Position numbers and translations under genes: made by a program
Assembly: GCA_963070105.1 (NCBI GenBank)
Contig: OY718807.1
Location: 8,347,983-8,411,982, forward strand
Length of the DNA: 64,000 nt
Direction: 5' to 3'
Source: Litomosoides sigmodontis
Lineage: Eukaryota; Nematoda; Chromadorea; Rhabditida; Onchocercidae
The notes under the pieces: generated by a model
What the model was told of the DNA's origin: nothing
Database searches by the model: none
Seen by the model: the letters and a program-made list of their open reading frames with translations, nothing else
Part shown: positions 51,702 to 64,000 of the stretch, in pieces
Numbering within the stretch: position 1 is the first letter of the stretch
How the letters are laid out: each line of letters begins with the position of its first letter

Positions 51702-53730
51702 GTGTGTGTGCGTGTGCGTGTGCGTGTGCGTGAATATGAACGGTTTAAAATAAAATCAATTGCTTTTCGAAATATCATAACTTACGTGAGATTTCGTCGA
51801 GAAAGAAAAGAAAAATTGCGACTTACGCATGGACGCATTAATTGATCGCTCTTTCTCTCTCTCTCCCTCTCTTTACTTCTTCGTTCTCCAAAAATTTTCC
51901 GAATCAAAAAAAAATGTAAATCTTTTTTTAGCTACAAAACAAATTATTGTTGATAAAATGATTCCTTACCTAGTCAGTTCAAAAATCAATTTTAGGAGAA
52001 CAGGTTATCACTACCTTTTCGAAATTTCAAACACTCTCATTACCATTATCACTATCGCTATCACAAACTAAAACAAACATTGGGACATTTTAAGATTAAT
52101 TTAGCTGTTTTAAGAAGGAAGAACAAACAGTTTTAAAATTTTCTAAAATAAATTGATTTAATCGTATTGAAAAAGCTGACAAAATTTAATTGATGTTTTC
52201 ATTCCATTCCCCCTCTTTCTCACTCACTCATCATAGAATAGAAATCGTTTTCATTTTAATGAATTATTTTAATTCTCCCTTATCCTCTCCTTCTCTCTCT
52301 CTCTCTCTCTCTCTCTATTCATTGTCGTTACAAGAGATTCCAATGAAAAATCGAAGGTGCACATTCCTGAAATGTGAAGGAATATTTTTCATTTCCTATC
52401 TCATCTTTTTACATCTCCATTTTTCGTACATCAGAACGCTAAATTCCATTCTATTCCACATGTTCATGAATTAGCACAATCAAGAGTTCTTTCAGTTTTC
52501 ACGCATTCATTTCAGGCATATCCATTCATCGGCCTGAAATACTAGCACGTAAAATTGTCTTCCTTGGTTCAATTGATCTTCTCGCCACTCCTTCCTCACT
52601 TCTATTTTTTTCCTTAAATTTCATATAAATAAACTGCAAACAATTTATTTATTTATTTATTTTAGTGCAATACGAGAGCTTCTCAACGAGCAATCTTCGA
52701 TCGTCAATTTTTCAAATTTTCAATAATTGCACTTAGAAGACTTTTTTTTTGTTTTCTTTTCCAATAAGTAAATATTCAAATGAATTGCTTTAGCATAGAA
52801 GGATGGGAAAGAGGTAGGAGGTTTTTTTTTTGTTTTGAATTAGTGAAAGATGTTAAAATAAATGAAAAGTTCGGTGGTTTGATCAAACACTCTCTTTTCA
52901 GGTCAATATTAAAAATTGATGAATGAATGCAGTTGGAAAATTGCCAACTTCTTTATCATTTTCACTCATTACTTTGATGGTATATTTGCATACAGTGTTC
53001 ATTTGCATTAACACTCCTCCTACATTTTACCACCTCTCATGCACATGCCTTATTATTTCTCTTCAATCGGAACTAAGGAGTAAAATTTTCAAAAAATTTA
53101 AAAATTAAACTGAAAAAAATTTTGCGAAATGGGATTGCTCCATGAGTAAATGCTATGATAATAGCGGAAAAAATCATCCTTCTACCTGTAAGCACGATCG
53201 GATAACATAGTTCAGGATAACATAGTTCAGCAGAATTACGAGTCTCAAGTGAGAAATAAAACAAAAATTATACAGTTATTGTGAAAAGTAAATTTCCTTC
53301 TTGCGAAAAAAGGATTGCTGATTTGAAGGACTGCGATATTATTCAATTATCGATCAAAGCGCAAATGTCTGATTGGAAAAAAGGGCAAATCACTCATCAA
53401 TGAAGAGAATATCATTTTTACTTTGTATGATCTTTCTCACGTAATTAAAAAAAGTGTTTTATTTCAGTGGAAAAAAAGATCATATATTGCATTTAAAAGT
53501 GCTGTTTTTTATTTGAACAAAACGCTTAATATTAAAACTGAATGAAAAAAAAACGAACTAAAATAAGAGCCCTTTTTTTCTTTAAAATAAGTAAGGGGTG
53601 ATTTTTAGGCACATATTTTAGGTGCTTATTTTCTAGCGAAGAAACAATGATGACCTGAAATACCTTTTGTCAACACATTTCTCATCTGAAAGTGCTCGCC
53701 AAAAATGCCATTTTGATTTCATCGATATAC
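49609..53730. other. AT-rich non-coding stretch, first part of a gene-poor region
   Basis: Nothing supported as coding. Contains CT tracts (51230-51262, 51848-51872, 52288-52318), a (GT)n microsatellite (51655-51730) and a two-copy repeat of GGATAACATAGTTCA near 53200-53229. It holds the MED4 upstream region. Confidence 0.6.
51655..51730. repeat. (GT)n microsatellite
   Basis: GT/TG repeats with a few CG and TATG interruptions. Confidence 0.9.
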
Positions 53731-54829
<1,099 letters not shown>

Positions 54830-57800
54830 TAATAATAAATTAGTAACTAATAATTATCGAAACAGTAATAGCGGTAATAAATAGTATTTGTGATATGCAA
54901 CAGTTCAAGGAGCACTAAATGAAAATTGCGGAACTTTTTTTACAGCCATTTCTTTGCACAACGAACTGCCACACTAATATCGAAAAATCGTTGCAATCGG
55001 TCGGAAATATCGTAAAATGCGGAATGACAAGCAATGAATGTGTCTATCGTCCTGCACTCTTTTCCGGTTATTTCATTGCTAGCCTTCCGGAAGATTCATA
55101 AATCGCTAAAAGTTTTCTGCAATTCTTAATAGTTGAAGTGATTGATGTGAATTTTAATGAGAGCAATTGAAGAACTATTCGAAAACCACACGATTTAAAC
55201 ATTAATCCATTATTTGATTTAATTAATTTCAAAAAAAGTTCAACTTTTTAGAGAAAAGACCTAAGAGGAAAATGTTTTCGTCTTTCAAAATAAAAGAAAG
55301 AGGTAACAGTGTAATTTTCACTACATATTGCTCCTTCTCCTTCTACTATGAGAAATTATAATTTCAAATTTAACCGATTTTATGTTAGCATTTGTCACAT
55401 GAAATTTCGAGTGCTGCAAGATAGATAGCAACTGTAAAATGAATTAAAAAAAATGATGCTGCATGGACTGATCGAAGCTTTAAGAGAGTTCAACCATAAA
55501 AATTTCCATTTCAAAGTGCTGTGAGAATTTCCTGTGACATTTGAGATGTGAAGAAACGAAATAGAGCGGTGCAGAAGAGGAAAAGAAAGAATGAAAATGC
55601 CGAATGATATTACATCACAAACCTTTTCTGTGAAATTTCATTCCTTCGACAACCCCTAATAATCGATGAAAGTTTTAGGAATAATTTGAAAAAAATGCAT
55701 AAATTTTTTGCAAATCGTAAAGCATTTTTCCATCAATACACTTTTAAATTTCGTGAATTTCGCGCATTATTTAAAAAAATGAAAAAATTTACGCTTTTCG
55801 GTGAATTTTCAATACACGCTTTTCGGTGAATTTCAAACGCATAAACGTGATGCGCTCGAAAACGCTAATTACCCTTAAGAATGCAAATATCAATTTAATT
55901 CTTTCCATAAATGCTGAAATAGTTGAATCCATAATTCGCAATTGCTTCTAATGCTAGCTTGATAATGAAACTATTCAAATCAATTATGTGTGAATGATTT
56001 TTTTCTGAAACAAGAAAAAAAAAGCCAGGGAAAGAGTAATCTGTCTAGCAGATTTATAGAATTTCAGCGAAATTAAAAAATTCATCCAGCGATATTGGAA
56101 GTGGAAAAAGTGAGGAAAACATTGGTCACATTGCGTCACTCATTTCTCACACAAATAATCTGTTAATTGCTAATTTAATCAGTTCACATTCAACACTTCA
56201 TTTTTTCATTTATCCTAACTAAATTTCAACATTGAAAAATCATTTCGAACAATATCAGCAACTGATGTGAATGGATGCACTGCAACAATACTCTTTTAAT
56301 TGCATAATTTCCAGCAAAATCATTCCCTCCACTCCCAAAATCCGACAAATTTCATTCAAAATTCGACAAATTTCACTCAAACAAATTTCACTCAAATTTC
56401 GTTTTTTTTTTGTTTCATTTTGTTTTGTTTTGTTTTGGTTTTTTTTTTTCCGCCTACTCTACAGATTATCATCGCATGCGTAAGTGCAAACAGATAGGTG
56501 GCAAAGTAAACGTTGGAATGGAAATTAAGTAAGATAAGCTAGATGGAACGGAATACGATGCTCTAAAATCGTCATCATCTCATTTCAATCCACTTGCTCA
56601 TTCAATTCTTATTTCGATTTCTTTTTTTTTTTTAAAAATTAATTTAGCATAACTTTTATGCATATTTAGATGTGTTAGCTTAGTGATGGGAATGTTTCAT
56701 ATCATATTGTGACCAGCTTTTTTTTGCTACTGATTATTGAACATTTGCAGAAATTGAAATATCTCGCGTGAACTTAATTAACTCTAGACTCATTACTCCT
56801 AAAAAAGCAAAGTAACCGTTGGTACTTTTCTTTTACTCTTTAACTGACCGTTTAATTTTAACTGGTAGTGTGTTGAAATTGAAATGATCGGAAGGACCAA
56901 TTTGTGGTTGCTGCAATAATTAATGGGAAAAAATTTGTGCAAACAACCGGTTCTGTTGTGAGGCATTCCGGATCCACATTTTTCAGGTAGGCATTCATAT
57001 TTTTCAGGCAAGCTATTTACAGTGAAATAAGGGAGCAGTAGCACTTATCCATCCATTTATTTGCTAAGTTTTCACTAAAGTTTTCTTGTTTCTTACTCCC
57101 CTCCACCTCTCTCGCCCTCTCTCTCTAGAGACATGCTCTCTTTTCATTGTTATATTCTTCCCACACACAACTTTATTACTTTGCCACTCATTTTAAAAAT
57201 TTCAAATTCATAATGAGATTAATTTACATACTTAATGATGTCAATGTTCCTCCTCAGCTAACCCCATTTCTAATGTATTTCGTAATTTTGAATTCAAAAA
57301 AAAGTGTGTAACTCTTCTTCTTCAAAATTGACATTTCAAAAATTATAACCTTTTTTTTCTTGAAATATTTTCTATTTCGAAAAAAAAGAAACTTCCTATT
57401 TTCTTTTTTTTTTTCTTACATTCTCTCAAAGAAAGATGGATGAAGGAGGTATGATCTCATCTGTGATATCATTCAGGTATCCCAACAGGTATGGTTAAGC
57501 TGATGAAAATGGTTGAAGCATTAGGATTTATCAAAATCATACCATTCATCAGTGGCATTTTGCGCATAGTGAAATTTACATTTCAGGTGCGCAATTGAAC
57601 CATTGCTGAAGAAATGTTGGAATAGCAACTGAATGTATGCAAAATTTTCCTTCGACGGATGGTAAAGAAGTAAATTTTGTGCTATCAATTTCATCAACGC
57701 TGATCATTCATCTGTGATGATCAAAATCACTAATGAAATATAGCAAAATGTGAAAATGATTGCTGTGAAAGCAAGGGAGAGAGAGAGAGGGAGAGCGAGA

Positions 57801-59559
57801 AAGAGAAAGAGAAAGAGAAAGAGAAAGAACGATGTGTTACGAAGGAGAATTTTGATATAACTTAAAGCATTTGTAATTAGCATCATTCATAACGTCTAAA
57901 TGTAACTTTTATCACTCACAAAAAAGCATGAAATACGTTTTTTTTATACATTTATGACTAACACAAATTCGCTTACGTAATAGGCATGACAAATGACGTT
58001 TAGCTTAAACGATGAAGTAAGTTAAAATTTGAGAGAGTATTTTCACTGATAAAACTTTCCTAGCTGAACGCTTCAAATTCTAAACAATTGAAATAAATTA
58101 TCAGAGACGTTTTTTGAATTAAATATTACTTTCACTGAATTACTGTGTAATTCACCTCGTACTATTACGTTACTTATCCGTTGTAAGCAAAAAAAAATGA
58201 AAGGAGAAATGATTGTTTGTAAAAATAGTTCAATTTTCTCACTGGAAAATATAATGAACTGAAGGTAACACGGATGTGCTGCCGTACATAAGTGCACGTA
58301 ATACTCACGTAAATGTGTCATGCATAAATGCAAGTAATACTTACGCAAATGATCTGTTAATACTTTAGTTACTTACGTAAATTGATAGTAACTACTAAAA
58401 TACATTCATTACTTACATTAAAATGGTCATAAAATTAAATTTCTTCACTAGTTATCTATTGAGTATTGCTTTTTTTGTTATTTTATTAAATTTAACTTTT
58501 CTATTTCATCATTTCAAAATCTTCCAAATATTTCACACTTGCATTTTTCTCTTTCTTTTTTCGTTTCTTTTCGCTCCACCAAAAAGGCAATAATGTCCGG
58601 AACGAGGGAATTGAAATGATCGATGAAAGTTCGCTGTGTTGTTGTGGCTGAAAACGATCGGACTTTGTGCTTTGCTCTGTTTTTCATTCTTTCACTCTCT
58701 TCAAATTACCACTTCTTTAGATGTTTACCGCTTGAAAATAAAATGGAACTGAAATCGAAGCATATGGCCTGTTGAGTACACTCATTTTAAAAATCAAAAA
58801 TCGCTGTTTTTCATTTCTCTTTTTATTACATTTCTCTCTCTCTCTCTCCCTACCTCCCTCTTTCTCCCTCTCTTCACAAACGACAATAACACACAATCGT
58901 TCTTATATAACAAAGCAGAAGAAAAGTTCATTTCTTCTTCATCTGTGATATTCGGCACCGCGAACTGCGAACTGTATTTTCTGTTTTCAAAATCAATTCA
59001 TTTTGTTCGACTCTCTCATTTGAAACGTGTAGGTTAGGTACGCACGCGCTCCTTCCAAATTTTTGCAAAATACCTTTGCTTGTCTTTTTCTTTCTCTCTC
59101 TCTCTCTCTCTCCCTCTTACCCTTTCTTCACATTATTTTGCTTGCTTGTTATCTTTCATTTTCGTTTTTTTTTTTTATAAACTTTCGCTTTTTGCAGCAA
59201 TTCAGTAAATTTAATTAATAAATAAATAAATTATTGAAAACTTTCCATTAATTAACCACATTGATTTGCTAATAATTATTGTTGTAAAACGAATTAAATT
59301 ATAACTTTTTTTTTTCATTAAAATATTTGGCTAATTATTGTTGGAAAAAGTGTGAATTGGTTTTATCACACTTATCACTTTTTTTTTTTTTTACTCTTAA
59401 AAAGGAACAAACAGTCTCGTCCTTTTTTTCCAACTATTAGCATTTGATGCATTAGTTTGAGCTGATCAAACATTTCACTAAGAAATTGTTCAATATTAAA
59501 TATCCAGTTGTTCCTTCATTTCGCTATTTATTACTCCCATCATAACGGAGGGAAAGAGA

Positions 59560-59650
59560 CTCCCTCTCTTTCTCTCTCTCTCTCTCCCTCTTAGAGGCAG
59601 AGAGAGGGAGAGAAGAGGAGTGAAGAAAGCGCGCGCGCGAGAGAAAGAGA
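59560..59650. repeat. (CT)n/(GA)n foldback tract
   Basis: A CTCTCT run is followed directly by TTAGAGGCAG and a GAGAGA run, so the two halves are complementary and could form a hairpin. A GCGCGCGCGA patch sits inside the GA side. Confidence 0.75.
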
Positions 59651-60851
59651 GAGAAAAAGGAGGGAGCAAGAAAATTTTGTCGTATAAAATATTCGTTTTT
59701 TTTTTCTTTTATTTTTGTTATTATTCAACGATCAGTAATCATTTTTTAAATGCTTTTTATTCAAATAAAAATTTCATTTTGTTTGTTAAATATGACAAAA
59801 AAAAATTCTTCTTGTACCTTTAACCTATTTGTGCATTTTTTTTTTTAGAAATAACATTGTCGATTGATCATTAAATCTTGGAGAAGTTTTTTTTTCTTTT
59901 TTTTTTTATTTTTGATATTTTTCGTACTGTTCAAGTTCAATAACTGTTTTGTTCAATACTCTTACTTACATCATTTATTTCACACTATTTCCTCTTCCTA
60001 CATTATTCTTCAAAAGCTTTGCGACTACTAAATTTATAAAAGAAAAAAAAAACGCTTTTTTTGCCCTTTTCCGCAAAATTGGAAAAAAAATGATTGAACG
60101 AATTGAATGTTAGGAATTGATGAATCGTTCAATCGGCCAATCTCATTTGATACTTTGCATCAAACACTTTCAAAATTCCACCAACTACAACAGGACAGGG
60201 CAGATCGTGTGAAGTATGAAGAATGAGGGAAGCAAATGATAAAATATGCAAATTCGAATTCGTTATCATTTCAAATGATAATTTCATCGATAAGTGAAAA
60301 ATTTTCCTCTTTTCATTAGTGAGACTTTTTTTTGTTTTTTAAATTAAAATTATTGCTTTTATTTAATGAATAATATATATGTATACATATATTTTTTTGT
60401 GATTAAAATTTTTTGAATAAAAAAGCCTTAAAAAAAAGCTTTTTCAGGTTTAACTTTAAGAGTTAAGCTTAGAGTAGAGAAAGTTACAAGGTAAGAAAGA
60501 GAGAACAAAAGAAACGAGAAAATTTTTTATTCAAAAAAAGTATTCTTGTCATCGTTTCGTTTCGTTTCATTTTGTTTTTCACGTCATAATTGCGTGCATA
60601 ATAATACGATTGTTAGCGTAATAAAAGTGAAAAGTATGCAATTTAGTAAAATTTATATTTGAAATTAAAATTGGATAAATTAACAAAAGAAAAGGAAAAC
60701 AAAACGAAACGAAACAAGTAATCTGTGCTGATCATTCATCGACGATCACTGATTTTTATTTAATTTATTCCATCCAAACTTTGTAATATTAATTAGTATG
60801 GCACAAGTGAAACAAATAAAAAGTGTGTGCCACATGTAATTATTAAAAAAT

Positions 60852-61182
60852 AGACTATTATGTGTTACACGTAAGTATTCACTGAGTAAGTATATTCATT
60901 GAACGAAAAATAGATTATTATGCGTTAGACGTACGTAAGTGCTGAGCGAATAAAAAACAGACTATTATGCGTTAGACGTAAGTATTTAGCGAATGAAAAA
61001 CAGACTATTATGTGTTACACGTAAGTATTCACTGAATGAAAAGTGGGCTAGTATGTGCTAGACGTACGTAAGTATATTCATTGAATGAAAAACAGATTAT
61101 TATGCGTTAGGCGTACGTAAGTATTCAGCGAATAAAAGAAGTGTTAGTAGATGTACGGTAAGCATTCGTTGCATGAAAAACA
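60852..61182. repeat. Diverged 43-60 base tandem repeat, about seven copies
   Basis: Copies begin near 60852, 60909, 60958, 61001, 61044, 61093 and 61139. A typical unit reads AGACTATTATGCGTTAGACG, then TACGTAAGTATTCAGCGAAT, then GAAAAAC. Every copy but the last carries ACGTAAGT. Confidence 0.8.
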
Positions 61183-62576
61183 ACAGCCCAATATTTTCTA
61201 TGATAGCAGCTTAGCTATCAGCGAACTTATCTTAGCCTAGGAATGAATGAATTACGCAAAGTGTCATTAGGCAAATGACGGAAATATTTGAGAAATGATA
61301 TGATACGGTTGGGTATGAATGAGGTGGTAGGTAGTACAGGCATACATTGGAATTAGTAGAGCGAAAAACGAAACATTTTTTAATTTTTTATTTTAATTAA
61401 ACGCATAATTTTGTTCGCTACAAAGTTCCATTGTTTAGTTAGTTTGATTGAAATGTGCAATCAGCAAGTAACACTGACTGCTTTGTTGATGGCAATTAAC
61501 AAAATTATTCCATTTAATTTAATTTCCAATTAGCATCGTAATTTGCAGTAAACGCATAATAATTCAATTTTGATTTAAAAAAGAACATTTATTGTATTTT
61601 AGATGCTATAATTAAAATTAATTCTAAAAATGAGAGAGAAGCAAAAAATTTCATTTTCAATCAAAATGTCCATCAACAATGCCAATCAACTGATGCCACC
61701 GAAAGCAATTTAGAAAATTAGATGCAATAGAATTAATTGAAAATAATTTAGCTGTATTTTACATTTTAAAATTAATCGCTCATTCACTCCTATCACTTAA
61801 CTCTTATCACTTCCTTACTTCTACCACTAACACACACACATGTGCTAAGTTAAAATAAATTCCACTCAATTTTTGGAAGCAAAATTTAATGATGTAAATT
61901 CATCTATTTCTCCTTCTTTTCTTTTCTACTAAATTTTGCACTAACTGTGATGCGTGAAAGTTTTTCGCTAACAGACAATCTTTTAGAAAAATGAAAAAAA
62001 ATCAATTTTTCTTGTTCAATTCAAGATAAAATTTATCAATAATAATTCAAACTGATGAAGTGCTAATGTGAATGAACATTCTACCGTGTGCTAACACGTT
62101 ATCCAGTAGTTGTACGGTATACAGTAGCTTTGTATGAAATGCATGCTATCCTGCATGTGTGCTATCTTGCAGGATGCAGTCAGTGTGTGTGCGTGCTAAC
62201 TTGCAGCATCAAAGAGCACATACTTTTGCATGTGCATGACAGAAGGCTTAGGAGCAACGGGAATGAGTGAAAAGAAGTGCTATTTGGCGCAAAGTATAAA
62301 GACATATGCGCAATTTGTAAATGAAACAAAAAGGACGAATTAACGATCGTATGAGCAATATTAATTTTCAATTGAAAATTTTAATTAAATCACAAATTAT
62401 TGATAAATATAAGAGAAAAAAAAATGATCAGCGGAAAGTTATCAAACTAATCTGTGCGCATTCGTTCATCATTTTCACTAAATTACGTTCTACGCTTTTC
62501 CATCTACCGCCGTCGTTCACAAATGCGCCATCCTCCAGTTTCCTCTTGCTGAAATTGATGATCCAATATTTCAAAT

Positions 62577-62621
62577 ATGTGTGTGTATGTGTGTGTGTGT
62601 GTCTGTGTGTGTGTGTACGTA
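62577..62621. repeat. (GT)n microsatellite
   Basis: About 20 GT units with two single-base interruptions. Confidence 0.85.
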
Positions 62622-62728
62622 CTGCGATGTGTACTTTATAAAATTACATTCCAAAAAAAAAATGCAAAAGATTTATTCGTGCAATGTTTAGTCAATCCTC
62701 ACTCCTTTCATCCTATTTGCGTGGATTG

Positions 62729-62765
<37 letters not shown>

Positions 62766-63367
62766 CATCCTCAGCTGGAAAATATTTTTGTAGCAGCGAA
62801 AAAAAAGGAGGAAAATTTGCTTTCAATTTTTCATCTTCCTCGTCTTACCCACTCACTCATACGTTTGTCCTAACTTCAGTGCTGTGATCTTATGACACCT
62901 ATCCGATCAGAAAATTAATTAGTGAAAGAAGAGCTTCTTTTTTAATTACAAAAAAAAAAAATTCCATCAAAATTTGACAATGAAATGATTTCAATCAGTA
63001 CAGTTGTTAATTTATGACGATAAAAAAGGTAGAAGAGAAAGAGAGGGAGAGAGAGAGAGAGAGAGGGAATAAGTATGTTAGATGCAAATGTCACATTAGC
63101 AGTATATGATGATCTTTTTCATTATTTAAATGCATAGTTCCACAATTTCATTCTTTTTTTTTCTGTTTTTTTTTTCCAATCTGAACGAGCTGAATTTCTC
63201 TGCTAACTTTTAATTTAACTTTTCATTTATCTTTTATTTCAACTTGCATGGCCTATCCACTTTCCTTCCTCAAAATCCAAATGAATGTAATAGCATTTGC
63301 ATAAATTATCATTTTTAACTCATCCCTTTGTACAATTAGTAAGTAATCTACGGCTGTACATGCCTGT

Positions 63368-63405
63368 GTGTGTGTGTGTGTGTGTGCGAGAGAGAGAGAG
63401 AGAGA
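63368..63405. repeat. Compound (GT)n-(GA)n microsatellite
   Basis: A GT run switches to a GA run through GCGAGA. Confidence 0.85.
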
Positions 63406-63890
63406 AAGAATTTCAAATTTTTAATTTTTAGATTAGAAATTTGCTTTCAGAAAGGAATGATGGAAAAAAAGATTTATAGAATATCGTGTAATTTATAAAA
63501 TTGTATCTATTTAGCAGTTGTGCAGGGGCAGAGTGAAGTCTTTGATAGCACACTGATTGATTTGTTCATTTCGAAAGAATTGAGCGAAATCACCGAATGT
63601 CCTCTCTTCCCGTATCTTTCAATACAGAAGTGTTTGCACTCACTCGTCCGACGAAATCACAGTATCATTACCGTTCCTAATCACTTGAAATTATCATTAT
63701 CAGTTGGTTTGAATGAATGCCATTATCATTATCATAGCATTAATACGCACAAAAAGTTATTATCATCTAAATCTGTTGTATCTGATGTTGTAATTAAAAT
63801 TTCTATCATTCATATTTACAGTGATCAATTAATTAATTTTGATGCTCGCCTTGCTTCAAAGGATCAAATTTAATTTCAACCTCTTTCCTT

Positions 63891-63892
<2 letters not shown>

Positions 63893-63958
<66 letters not shown>
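63893..63958. repeat. (CA)n microsatellite
   Basis: About 32 pure CA units near the window end. Confidence 0.95.
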
Positions 63959-63961
<3 letters not shown>

Positions 63962-64000
63962 TTTTTTGCTACTTTACACCAAACTTCTTTTTTTGCCAGA

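Noticed and set aside
60852..61182. CRISPR-like spaced repeats
   Set aside because: Units are diverged and contiguous, with no unique spacers, in a eukaryotic setting.

Overview
This is eukaryotic DNA, almost certainly from a nematode and most likely a clade III (spirurid or filarial-like) species. It is AT-rich. Genes are split by introns of about 30 to 950 bases with TTTTAG or TTTCAG acceptors, and acceptor-like sites sit a few bases before several start codons, as expected for spliced-leader trans-splicing. Gene content includes DUF229 sulfatase-like and GT14 branching-enzyme paralogs, both typical of nematodes. The assignment to clade III is inference. All exon models were built by hand from splice signals and reading phase. 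Exon lengths sum to whole codons in every model called complete, but the models have no transcript support.

Layout. 1-2.6 kb: 3'-truncated minus-strand gene for a small secreted protein I do not recognise, with a (ATTAATT)n array in one intron and a plus-strand ORF plus hairpin in another. 5.7-6.6 kb: histone-fold DNA polymerase epsilon subunit 3 (POLE3). 7.6-15.7 kb: two tandem minus-strand GT14 glycosyltransferase paralogs. 19.9-25.7 kb: minus-strand DUF229 sulfatase-like membrane protein with at least 16 coding exons. 27.9-32.8 kb: eIF3 subunit c, 18 exons, 898 aa. 33.4-34.3 kb: unrecognised acidic, probably nuclear protein. 36.0-37.5 kb: SURF2 homolog. 38.4-42.2 kb: an unrecognised 102-aa gene followed 171 bases later by cytosolic phenylalanyl-tRNA synthetase alpha, probably an operon. 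43.4-45.5 kb: mitochondrial PARL-type rhomboid protease. 46.3-49.6 kb: minus-strand MED4 followed by a gene tentatively resembling the cap-methyltransferase activator RAMAC. 49.6-64 kb: about 14 kb with no supported gene, rich in microsatellites, including an uninterrupted (TAA)n tract of about 1.1 kb.

The conserved block from 27.9 to 49.6 kb is mostly basic gene expression (translation initiation, tRNA charging, transcription, possibly mRNA capping). The region from 7.6 to 25.7 kb holds secretory-pathway enzymes. I found no tRNA or rRNA gene, CRISPR array or intact transposon, and no convincing undescribed multi-gene system. The best leads are foldback sequences inside introns and 3' flanks, the putative operons, two unrecognised small genes, and the very long (TAA)n tract.
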